Shown: positions 1 through 12,763 of the stretch, piece after piece
Position numbering within the stretch: the first letter of the stretch is position 1
Layout of the letters: each line of letters opens with the position of its first letter
NCBI GenBank assembly: GCA_964036665.1
Contig: CAXIYB010000001.1
Location: 1-64,000 of the forward strand
DNA length: 64,000 nt
From: Gordius sp. MW1
Lineage: Eukaryota; Nematomorpha; Gordioida; Gordea; Gordiidae
Direction: 5' to 3'
The notes under the pieces: generated by a model
Told to the model about the DNA's origin: nothing
Databases searched by the model: none
The model's input: only the letters and a program-made list of their open reading frames with translations
Translations under genes and position numbers: made by a program

Positions 1-1797
1 GGACAAGGGACGGACAACGGACGGACAACGGACAGACAACAAAATGACATCAGACGGACAACGGACGGACAACGGACGGACAATGGGCGGACAACGGAAG
101 GGACAACGGGCGGACAATGGGCGGACAACGGAAGGACAACGGGGCGGACAAACGGACGGACAACGGACGGACAACGGGCGGACAAACGGGGCGGACAACG
201 GAAGGACAACGGAAGGACAACGGACGGACAACGGACGGACAACGGAAGGACAACGGGCGGACAACGGAAGGGACATCAGACGGACAACGGACGGACAACG
301 GAAGGACAACGGACGGACAACGGACGGACAACGGAAAGGACAACGGACGGACAACGGAAAGGACAACGGAAGGACAACGGGCGGACAACGGACGGACAAC
401 GGAAGGACAACGGGGCGGACATCAGACGGACAACGAACAACGGACAACGAACGGACAACGAACGGACAACAAAAGGACATCAGACGGACAAGGGACGGAC
501 AAAGAACGGACAACGGACGGACAACAAAAGGACATCAGACGGACAACGGACGGACAACGGAAGGACAACGGAAGGACAACGGGCGGACAACGGACGGACA
601 ACGGACGGACAACGGAAGGACAACGGAAGGACAACGGGCCGACAACGGACGGACAACGGACGGACAACGGGCGGACAACGGACGGACAACGGAAGGACAT
701 CAGACGGACAACGGACGGACAACGGAAGGACAACAGAAGGACAACGGGCGGACAACGGACGGACAACGAACGGACAACGGACCGACAACAAAAGGACATC
801 AGACGGACAACAAAAGGACATCAGACGGACAACGGACGGACAACGAACGGACAACGGAAGGACAACGGAAGGACAACGGACGGACAACGGACGGACAACG
901 GAAGGACAACGGGCGGACAACGGACGGACAACGGACGGACAACGGACGGACAACGGAAGGACATCAGAGGGACAACGGACGGACAACGGAAGGACAACGG
1001 GCGGACAACGGACGGACAACGGACGGACAACGGAATGACATCAGACGGACAACTGACGGACTACGGAAGGACAACGGAAGGACAACGGGCGGACAACGGA
1101 CGGACAACGGACGGACAACGGAAGGACATCAGACGGACAAGGGACGGACAACGGATGGACAACGGAAGGACATCAGACGGACAACGGACGGACAACGAAC
1201 GGACAACGAACGGACAACGAACGGACAACGGACAGACAACAAAAGGACATCAGACGGACAACGGACGGACAACGAACGGACAACGGACGGACAACGAACG
1301 GACAACGGACGGACAACGGACGGACAACAAAATGACATCAGACGGACAACGGACGGACAACGGACAGACAACAAAATGACATCAGACGGACAACGGACGG
1401 ACAACGGAAGCACAACGGAAGGACAACGGAAGGACAACGGAAGGACATCAGACGGACAAGGGACGGACAACGGACGGACAACAAAATGACATCAGACGGA
1501 CAACGAACGGACAACGGACAGACAACAAAATGACATCAGACGGACAACGGACGGACAACGGAAGGACAACGGAAGGACAACGGAAGGACATCAGACGGAC
1601 AAGGGACGGACAACGGACGGACAACGGAAGGACATCAGACGGACAAGGGAGGGACAACGGATGGACAAAGGAAGGACATCAGACGGACAACGGACGGACA
1701 ACGGAAGGACAACAAAAGGACATCAGACGGACAACGGACGGACAACGGACGGACAACGGAAGGACAACGGACGGACTACGGAAGGACAACGGAAGGA

Positions 1798-3926
1798 CAA
1801 CGGACGGACAACGGAAGGACAACAGAAGGACAACAAAAGGACATCAGACGGACAACGAACGGACAACGAACGGACAACGAACGGACAACGAACGGACAAC
1901 GAACGGACAACGGACGGACAACGGAAGGACAACGGACGGACAACGGAAGGACAACGGACGGACAACGGAAGGACAACGGACGGACAACGGACGGACAACG
2001 GAAGGACATCAGACGGACAAGGGACGGACAACGGACGGACAACGGACAGACAACAAAATGACATCAGACGGACAACGGACGGACAACGGACGGACAATGG
2101 GCGGACAACGGAAGGACAACGGGCGGACAATGGGCGGACAACGGAAGGACAACGGGCGGACAACGGACGGACAACGGACGGACAACGGGCGGACAACGGG
2201 CGGACAACGGAAGGACAACGGAAGGACAACGGACGGACAACGGACGGACAACGGAAGGACAACGGGCGGACAACGGAAGGACATCAGACGGACAACGGAC
2301 GGACAACGGAAGGACAACGGACGGACAACGGACGGACAACGGAAGGACAACGGACGGACAACGGAAGGACAACGGAAGGACAACGGGCGGACAACGGACG
2401 GACAACGGAAGGACAACGGGCGGACATCAGACGGACAACGAACGGACAACGAACGGACAACGAACGGACAACAAAAGGACATCAGACGGACAAGGGACGG
2501 ACAAAGAACGGACAACGGACGGACAACAAAAGGACATCAGACGGACAACGGACGGACAACGGAAGGACAACGGAAGGACAACGGGCGGACAACGGACGGA
2601 CAACGGACGGACAACGGAAGGACAACGGAAGGACAACGGGCCGACAACGGACGGACAACGGACGGACAACGGGCGGACAACGGACGGACAACGGAAGGAC
2701 ATCAGACGGACAACGGACGGACAACGGAAGGACAACAGAAGGACAACGGGCGGACAACGGACGGACAACGAACGGACAACGGACCGACAACAAAAGGACA
2801 TCAGACGGACAACAAAAGGACATCAGACGGACAACGGACGGACAACGGAAGGACAACGGACGGACAACGGAAGGACAACGGAAGGACAACGGGCGGACAA
2901 CGAACGGACAACGGACGGACAACGGAAGGACATCAGAGGGACAACGGACGGACAACGGAAGGACAACGGACGGACAACGGAAGGACAACGGACGGACAAC
3001 GGACGGACAACGGAAGGACAACGGACGGACAACGGACGGACAACGGAAGGACATCAGACGGACAACGGACGGACAACGGAAGGACAACAAAAGGACATCA
3101 GACGGACAACGGACGGACAACAAAAGGACATCAGACGGACAACGGACGGACAACGGAAGGACAACGGACGGACAACGGAAGGACAACGGGCGGACAACGG
3201 ACGGACAACGGACGGACAACGGACGGACAACGGAAGGACATCAGAGGGACAACGGACGGACAACGGAAGGACAACGGAAGGACATCAGACGGACAACGGA
3301 CGGACAACGGAAGGACAACGGGCGGACAACGGACGGACAACGGACGGACAACGGGCGGACAACGGACGGACAACAAAAGGACATCAGACGGACAACGGAC
3401 GGACAACGAACGGACAACGGAAGGACAACGGAAGGACAACGGACGGACAACGGACGGACAACGGAAGGACAACGGGCGGACAACGGACGGACAACGGACG
3501 GACAACGGACGGACAACGGAAGGACATCAGAGGGACAACGGACGGACAACGGAAGGACAACGGGCGGACAACGGACGGACAACGGACGGACAACGGAATG
3601 ACATCAGACGGACAACTGACGGACTACGGAAGGACAACGGAAGGACAACGGGCGGACAACGGACGGACAACGGACGGACAACGGAAGGACATCAGACGGA
3701 CAAGGGACGGACAACGGATGGACAACGGAAGGACATCAGACGGACAACGGACGGACAACGAACGGACAACGAACGGACAACGAACGGACAACGGACAGAC
3801 AACAAAAGGACATCAGACGGACAACGGACGGACAACGAACGGACAACGGACGGACAACGAACGGACAACGGACGGACAACGGACGGACAACAAAATGACA
3901 TCAGACGGACAACGGACGGACAACGG
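1798..3926 (+). repeat. Satellite block alpha, copy I
   Basis: This stretch of variant 11-mers recurs in the same order at about 18526-20654 (offset 16,728) and 59368-61285 (offset 57,570). Marker variants include GGACAATGGGCGG near 2094, the unit AGAGGGACAAC near 2935, and the T-bearing pair around 3610 (AACTGACGGACTACGG). Sharing of such rare variants in the same order shows block-level duplication and not independent mutation of monomers. Block edges were judged by eye and are good to some tens of bases. Confidence 0.8.
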
Positions 3927-6884
3927 ACAGACAACAAAATGACATCAGACGGACAACGGACGGACAACGGAAGCACAACGGAAGGACAACGGAAGGACAA
4001 CGGAAGGACATCAGACGGACAAGGGACGGACAACGGACGGACAACAAAATGACATCAGACGGACAACGAACGGACAACGGACAGACAACAAAATGACATC
4101 AGACGGACAACGGACGGACAACGGAAGGACAACGGAAGGACAACGGAAGGACATCAGACGGACAAGGGACGGACAACGGACGGACAACGGAAGGACATCA
4201 GACGGACAAGGGAGGGACAACGGATGGACAACGGAAGGACATCAGACGGACAACGGACGGACAACGGAAGGACAACAAAAGGACATCAGACGGACAACGG
4301 ACGGACAACGGACGGACAACGGAAGGACAACGGACGGACTACGGAAGGACAACGGAAGGACAACGGGCGGACAACGGACGGACAACGGACGGACAACGGA
4401 AGGACAACGGACGGACAACGGAAGGACATCAGACGGACAACGGACGGACAACGGACGGACAACGGAAGGACAACGGAAGGACAACGGGCGGACAACGGAC
4501 GGACAACGGAAGGACAACGGGCGGACATCAGACGGACAACGGACGGACAACGGAAGGACAACGGAAGGACAACGGAAGGACAACGGGCGGACAACGGACG
4601 GACAACAAAAGGACAACGGACGGACAACGAACGGACAACGAACGGACAACGGACGGACAACGGACAGACAACAAAATGACATCAGACGGACAACGGACGG
4701 ACAACGGAAGGACAACGGAAGGACAACGGAAGGACAACGGAAGGACATCAGACGGACAAGGGACGGACAACGGACGGACAACGGAAGGACATCAGACGGA
4801 CAAGGGACGGACAACGGATGGACAACGGAAGGACATCAGACGGACAACGGACGGACAACGGAAGGACAACGGAAGGACAACGGAAGGACAACGGAAGGAC
4901 ATCAGACGGACAAGGGACGGACAACGGACGGACAACGGAAGGACATCAGACGGACAAGGGACGGACAACAGATGGACAACGGAAGGACATCAGACGGACA
5001 ACGGACGGACAACGAACGGACAACGAACGGACAACGAACGGACAACGGACAGACAACAAAAGGACATCAGACGGACAACGGACGGACAACGAACGGACAA
5101 CGGACGGACAACGAACGGACAACGGACGGACAACGGACGGACAACAAAATGACATCAGACGGACAACGGACGGACAACGGACAGACAACAAAATGACATC
5201 AGACGGACAACGGACGGACAACGGAAGGACAACGGAAGGACAACGGAAGGACAACGGAAGGACATCAGACGGACAAGGGACGGACAACGGACGGACAACA
5301 AAATGACATCAGACGGACAACGAACGGACAACGGACAGACAACAAAATGACATCAGACGGACAACGGACGGACAACGGAAGGACAACGGAAGGACAACGG
5401 AAGGACAACGGAAGGACAACGGAAGGACATCAGACGGACAAGGGACGGACAACGGACGGACAACGGAAGGACATCAGACGGACAAGGGACGGACAACGGA
5501 TGGACAACGGAAGGACATCAGACGGACAACGGACGGACAACGGAAGGACAACGGAAGGACAACGGAAGGACAACGGAAGGACAACGGAAGGACAACGGGC
5601 GGACAACGGACGGACAACGGAAGGACATCAGACGGACAACGAACGGACAACGGAAGGACAACGAACGGACAACGGACGGACAACGGGCGGACAACGGACG
5701 GACAACGGACGGACAACGGAAGGACAACAGACGGACAACGGAAGGACAACGGGCGGACAACGGACGGACAACGGACGGACAACGGAAGGACATCAGACGG
5801 ACAACGAACGGACAACGGAAGGACAACGAACGGACAACGGACGGACAACGGGCGGACAACGGACGGACAACGGACGGACAACGGACGGACAACGGAAGGA
5901 CAACGGAAGGACAACGGGCGGACAACGGACGGACAACGGACGGACAACGGAAGGACAACGGAAGGACATCAGACGGACAACGGACGGACAACGGAAGGAC
6001 AACGGACAGACAACAAAATGACATCTGACGGACAACGGACGGACAACGGAAGGACAACGGAAGGACAACGGAAGGACAACGGAAGGACATCAGACGGACA
6101 AGGGACGGACAACGGACGGACAACGGAAGGACATCAGACGGACAAGGGACGGACAACGGATGGACAACGGAAGGACATCAGACGGACAACGGACGGACAA
6201 CGGAAGGACAACAAAATGACATCAGACGGACAACGGACGGACAACGGAAGGACAACGGACGGACAACGGAAGGACAACGGAAGGACAACGGGCGGACAAC
6301 GGACGGACAACGGAAGGACAACGGGCGGACATCAGACGGACAACGGACGGACAACGGAAGGACAACAAACTACATCAGACGGACAACGAACGGACAACGA
6401 ACGGACAACGAACGGACAACGGGCGGACAACGGAAGGACAACGGACGGACAACGGACGGACAACAAAAGGACATCAAACGGACAACGGACGGACAACGGA
6501 AGGACAACGGACGGACAACGGAAGGACAACGGGCGGACAACGGACGGACAACGGACGGACAACGGACGGACAACGGGCGGACAACGAAAGGACAACGGAC
6601 GGACAACGGAAGGACAACGGAAGGACAACGGGCGGACAACGGACGGACAACGGACGGACAACGGACGGACAACGGGCGGACAACGAAAGGACAACGGACG
6701 GACAACGAACGGACAACGGGCGGACAACGGAAGGACAACGCAAGGACAACGGACGGACAACGGACGGACAACAAAAGGACATCAAACGGACAACGGACGG
6801 ACAACGGAAGGACAACAAAAGGACATCAGACGGACAACGAACGGACAACGAACGGACAACGAACGGACAACGAACGGACAACGG
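3927..6884 (+). repeat. 2,958-bp satellite duplication, left copy
   Basis: The left of two adjacent, nearly identical 2,958-bp blocks. The rare unit containing GGAAGCACAACGG has its GCAC at 3973 here and 6931 in the right copy, an offset of exactly 2,958, and this offset holds across the block. 2,958 is 268 units of 11 plus one unit of 10; the 10-mer AAACTACATC is at 6367. Left of 3927 the two copies differ. Confidence 0.88.
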
Positions 6885-9842
6885 ACAGACAACAAAATGA
6901 CATCAGACGGACAACGGACGGACAACGGAAGCACAACGGAAGGACAACGGAAGGACAACGGAAGGACATCAGACGGACAAGGGACGGACAACGGACGGAC
7001 AACAAAATGACATCAGACGGACAACGAACGGACAACGGACAGACAACAAAATGACATCAGACGGACAACGGACGGACAACGGAAGGACAACGGAAGGACA
7101 ACGGAAGGACATCAGACGGACAAGGGACGGACAACGGACGGACAACGGAAGGACATCAGACGGACAAGGGAGGGACAACGGATGGACAACGGAAGGACAT
7201 CAGACGGACAACGGACGGACAACGGAAGGACAACAAAAGGACATCAGACGGACAACGGACGGACAACGGACGGACAACGGAAGGACAACGGACGGACTAC
7301 GGAAGGACAACGGAAGGACAACTGGCGGACAACGGACGGACAACGGACGGACAACGGAAGGACAACGGACGGACAACGGAAGGACATCAGACGGACAACG
7401 GACGGACAACGGACGGACAACGGAAGGACAACGGAAGGACAACGGGCGGACAACGGACGGACAACGGAAGGACAACGGGCGGACATCAGACGGACAACGG
7501 ACGGACAACGGAAGGACAACGGAAGGACAACGGAAGGACAACGGGCGGACAACGGACGGACAACAAAAGGACAACGGACGGACAACGAACGGACAACGAA
7601 CGGACAACGGACGGACAACGGACAGACAACAAAATGACATCAGACGGACAACGGACGGACAACGGAAGGACAACGGAAGGACAACGGAAGGACAACGGAA
7701 GGACATCAGACGGACAAGGGACGGACAACGGACGGACAACGGAAGGACATCAGACGGACAAGGGACGGACAACGGATGGACAACGGAAGGACATCAGACG
7801 GACAACGGACGGACAACGGAAGGACAACGGAAGGACAACGGAAGGACAACGGAAGGACATCAGACGGACAAGGGACGGACAACGGACGGACAACGGAAGG
7901 ACATCAGACGGACAAGGGACGGACAACAGATGGACAACGGAAGGACATCAGACGGACAACGGACGGACAACGAACGGACAACGAACGGACAACGAACGGA
8001 CAACGGACAGACAACAAAAGGACATCAGACGGACAACGGACGGACAACGAACGGACAACGGACGGACAACGAACGGACAACGGACGGACAACGGACGGAC
8101 AACAAAATGACATCAGACGGACAACGGACGGACAACGGACAGACAACAAAATGACATCAGACGGACAACGGACGGACAACGGAAGGACAACGGAAGGACA
8201 ACGGAAGGACAACGGAAGGACATCAGACGGACAAGGGACGGACAACGGACGGACAACAAAATGACATCAGACGGACAACGAACGGACAACGGACAGACAA
8301 CAAAATGACATCAGACGGACAACGGACGGACAACGGAAGGACAACGGAAGGACAACGGAAGGACAACGGAAGGACAACGGAAGGACATCAGACGGACAAG
8401 GGACGGACAACGGACGGACAACGGAAGGACATCAGACGGACAAGGGACGGACAACGGATGGACAACGGAAGGACATCAGACGGACAACGGACGGACAACG
8501 GAAGGACAACGGAAGGACAACGGAAGGACAACGGAAGGACAACGGAAGGACAACGGGCGGACAACGGACGGACAACGGAAGGACATCAGACGGACAACGA
8601 ACGGACAACGGAAGGACAACGAACGGACAACGGACGGACAACGGGCGGACAACGGACGGACAACGGACGGACAACGGAAGGACAACAGACGGACAACGGA
8701 AGGACAACGGGCGGACAACGGACGGACAACGGACGGACAACGGAAGGACATCAGACGGACAACGAACGGACAACGGAAGGACAACGAACGGACAACGGAC
8801 GGACAACGGGCGGACAACGGACGGACAACGGACGGACAACGGACGGACAACGGAAGGACAACGGAAGGACAACGGGCGGACAACGGACGGACAACGGACG
8901 GACAACGGAAGGACAACGGAAGGACATCAGACGGACAACGGACGGACAACGGAAGGACAACGGACAGACAACAAAATGACATCTGACGGACAACGGACGG
9001 ACAACGGAAGGACAACGGAAGGACAACGGAAGGACAACGGAAGGACATCAGACGGACAAGGGACGGACAACGGACGGACAACGGAAGGACATCAGACGGA
9101 CAAGGGACGGACAACGGATGGACAACGGAAGGACATCAGACGGACAACGGACGGACAACGGAAGGACAACAAAATGACATCAGACGGACAACGGACGGAC
9201 AACGGAAGGACAACGGACGGACAACGGAAGGACAACGGAAGGACAACGGGCGGACAACGGACGGACAACGGAAGGACAACGGGCGGACATCAGACGGACA
9301 ACGGACGGACAACGGAAGGACAACAAACTACATCAGACGGACAACGAACGGACAACGAACGGACAACGAACGGACAACGGGCGGACAACGGAAGGACAAC
9401 GGACGGACAACGGACGGACAACAAAAGGACATCAAACGGACAACGGACGGACAACGGAAGGACAACGGACGGACAACGGAAGGACAACGGGCGGACAACG
9501 GACGGACAACGGACGGACAACGGACGGACAACGGGCGGACAACGAAAGGACAACGGACGGACAACGGAAGGACAACGGAAGGACAACGGGCGGACAACGG
9601 ACGGACAACGGACGGACAACGGACGGACAACGGGCGGACAACGAAAGGACAACGGACGGACAACGAACGGACAACGGGCGGACAACGGAAGGACAACGCA
9701 AGGACAACGGACGGACAACGGACGGACAACAAAAGGACATCAAACGGACAACGGACGGACAACGGAAGGACAACAAAAGGACATCAGACGGACAACGAAC
9801 GGACAACGAACGGACAACGAACGGACAACGAACGGACAACGG
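6885..9842 (+). repeat. 2,958-bp satellite duplication, right copy
   Basis: Tandem partner of the block directly to the left. One visible difference is at about 7323, where this copy reads AACTGGCGG and the left copy reads AACGGGCGG. Similarity ends near 9842, where this copy continues GGATAGACAAC and the left copy continued GGACAGACAAC. A third version lies around 20655-23620, with one extra 11-mer near 23390. Confidence 0.88.
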
Positions 9843-10648
9843 ATAGACAACAAAAGGACATCAGACGGACAACGGACGGACAACAAACGGACAACGGACG
9901 GACAACGGACGGACAACAAAATGACATCAGACGCACAACGGACGGACAACGGAAGGACAACGGAAGGACAACGGAAGGACAACGGACGGACAACGGACGG
10001 ACAACGAACGGACAACGAACGGACAACGGACAGACAACAAAAGGACATCTGACGGACAACGGAAGGACAACGGGCGGACAACGGACGGACAACGGACGGA
10101 CAACGGAAGGACATCAGACGGACAAGGGACGGACAACGCACGGACAACGGAAGGACATCAGACGGACAACCGACGGACAACGAACGGACAACGGAAGCAC
10201 AACGGAATGACAACGGGCGGACAACGGACGGACAACGGAAGCACATCAGACGGACAACGGACGGACAACGGAAGGACAACAAACGGACAACGAACGGACA
10301 ACGAACGGACAACGGGCGGACAACGGAAGGACAACGGAAGGACAACGGACGGACAACGGACGGACAACAAAAGGACATCAAACGGACAACGGACGGACAA
10401 CGGAAGGACAACGGACGGACAACGGAAGGACAACGGAAGGACAACGGGCGGACAACGGACGGACAACGGACGGACAACGGGCGGACAACTAAAGGACAAC
10501 GGACGGACAACGGACGGACAACGGACGGACAATGGGCGGACAACGGAAGGACAACGGGCGGACAACGGACGGACAACGGGCGGACAACGGGCGGACAACG
10601 GAAGGACAACGGAAGGACAACGGACGGACAACAAAAGGACATCAGACG

Positions 10649-11084
10649 TCTGCAATTCAAAAAAAACATAGAATGTATTATTTATAATAATTCTTTTTAA
10701 GTTTATAAGTAAGATAGTGATTTAATAATTCTAAAAGCATTTATTTATGTTTAGTTACCTATTGATATATTAAAGATAATTTGTAACTTTCAAGATTGTA
10801 AATTTACGGTTCACAGATGTTAAAAAATGATGTCTATGAATAATTTCCACCTGATCTGTAAAAAAATTTAATTTCGCCAATTTTATATTTTTTATTGACA
10901 AATTAAAATAATTTATTGAATTTCAATTTTAGCCTAAGCCTATTATTAATATAATTTATGACTTCATGGTGGAACCTCAGTTCATGTTCATGCTTCCTTC
11001 AATCAAAACTCTCCGGGGGGGGGGGTATTTGAAACTCCCCGGGGAGGTATTACCCCCCCGGGCTCCCCCCTGAAAGAAACCCTG
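10649..11084 (-). mobile_element. hAT-L right-end fragment (436 bp), copy s1
   Basis: Matches the last 436 bp of the complete hAT-L element. It starts abruptly at TCTGCAATTC directly after satellite (ACATCAGACG), so the left terminal repeat, the dimerisation-domain remnant and the 78-codon frame (993 bp in total) are missing. The right terminal repeat CTGAAAGAAACCCTG is intact at 11070-11084 and is followed by AAACGGGC, one base different from the CAACGGGC duplication of other copies. The near-terminal palindrome reads CTCCCCGGGGAG, whereas complete copies have CTCCACGGGGAG. No coding potential remains. The 11-base G run sits upstream of the palindrome. Confidence 0.88.
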
Positions 11085-12763
11085 AAACGGGCGGACAACG
11101 GACGGACAACGGACGGACAACGGACGGACAACGGACGGACAACGGACGGACAACGGACATACAACGGGCGGACAACGTGCGGACAACGGAAGAACAACGG
11201 GCGGACAACGGACGGACAACGGAAGGACATCAGACGGACAACGGACGGACAACGGAAGGACAACAAAAGGACATCAGACGGACAACGAACGGACAACGAA
11301 CGGACAACGAACGGACAACGAACGGACAACGAACGGACAACGAACGGACAACGGACAGACAACAAAAGGACATCACACGGTCAACGGACGTACAACGAAC
11401 GGACAACGGGCGGACAACGGACGGACAACGGACGGACAACGAACGGACAACGAACGGACAACGGAAGGACAGGGAAGGACAACGGACGGACAACGGGCGG
11501 ACTACGGAAGGACAACGGGCGGACAACAAAAGGACATCAGACGGACAACGGACGGACAACGAACGGACAACGGACGGACAACGGGCGGACAACAAAAGGA
11601 CATCAGACGGACAACGGACGGACAACGGGCGGACAAAGGACGGACAACGGACGGACAACGGACGGACATCAGACGGACAACGGACGGACAACGGAAGGAC
11701 AACAAAAGTACATCAGACGGACAACGAACGGACAACGAAAGGACAACGAACGGACAACGAACGGACAACGAACGGACAACGGACGGACAACAAAAGGACA
11801 TCAGACGGACAAGGGACGGACAACGGACGGACAACGGACGGACAACAAAAGGACATCAGACGGACAACGGACGGACAACGGAAGGACAACGGACGGACAA
11901 CGGACGGACAACGGACGGACAACGGACGGACAACGGACGGACAACGGACGGACAACGGAAGGACATCAGACGGACAACGGACGGACAACGGAAGGACAAC
12001 AAAAGTACATCAGACGGACAACGAACGGACAACGAAAGGACAACGAACGGACAACGAACGGACAACGAACGGACAACGGACGGACAACAAAAGGACATCA
12101 GACGGACAAGGGACGGACAACGGACGGACAACGGACGGACAACAAAAGGACATCAGACGGACAACGGACGGACAACGGAAGGACAACGGACGGACAACGG
12201 ACGGACAACGGACGGACAACGGACGGACAACGGACGGACAACGGAAGGACATCAGACGGACAACGGACGGACAACGGAAGGACAACGGAAGGACAACGGG
12301 CGGACAACGGACGGACAACGGACGGACAACGGAAGGACATCAGACGGACAAGGGACGGACAACGGACGGACAACGGAAGGACATCAGACGGACAAGGGAC
12401 GGACAACGGATGGACAACGGAAGGACATCAGACGGACAACGGACGGACAACGGAAGGACAACAAAAGGACATCAGACGGACAACGGACGGACAACGGACG
12501 GACAACGGAAGGACAACGGACGGACAACGGAAGGACAACGGACGGACAACGGAAGGACAACGGACGGACAACGGAAGGACAACGGGCGGACAACGGACGG
12601 ACAACGGACGGACAACGGAAGGACATCAGACGGACAACGGACGGACAACGGAAGGACAACGGAAGAACAACGGAAGGACAACGAACGGACAACGAACGGA
12701 CAAAGGACGGACAACGGACGGACAACAGACGGACAACGGGCGGACAACGGACGGACAACGGAC
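11085..12763 (+). repeat. 11-bp satellite, segment S2 (right block)
   Basis: Begins with the right flank common to all hAT-L copies: a run of core units, then GGACATACAAC and GTGCGGACAAC variants. About 290 bp in, it carries the rare string ACGGTCAACGGACGTACAAC, a good marker for this right block. A 297-bp (27-unit) tandem duplication is marked by the rare AAAAGTACATC at 11704 and 12001; the matching segment near 25.5 kb has it only once. It ends at a C-island. Confidence 0.95.

Larger units (their letters stand above)
1..10648 (+). repeat. 11-bp satellite, segment S1 (pure array)
   Basis: Uninterrupted tandem 11-mers. The core unit is GGACGGACAAC. Common variants are GGAAGGACAAC, GGGCGGACAAC and GAACGGACAAC, plus linked pairs such as AAAAGGACATC followed by AGACGGACAAC, and AGACGGACAAG followed by GGACGGACAAC. 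The core unit has no T on this strand, and no stop codon arises in any of the six frames of the common units, so apparently open frames of hundreds of codons occur everywhere; none looks like a gene. The segment is itself layered: positions 481-830 match 2483-2832, positions 830-1680 match 3393-4243, and 3927-6884 is repeated at 6885-9842. Single-base indels cluster in the first 450 bp. It ends at a truncated hAT-L copy. Confidence 0.97.

Noticed and set aside
2482..3219. Long minus-strand frames reading SVRCPSVVRPL repeats, resembling a cysteine-rich repetitive protein
   Set aside because: These are the complement of the same satellite, overlap open frames on the other strand, and begin or end wherever a variant unit supplies an ATG or stop.
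1..10648. CRISPR array
   Set aside because: The 11-bp tandem units have no spacers, the context is eukaryotic and no cas-like gene is present.
1..10648. Telomere repeat
   Set aside because: The unit is not a G-cluster/T type, appears in both orientations in the islands, and is interrupted by transposon copies. A subtelomeric or centromeric location is possible but cannot be read from this window.
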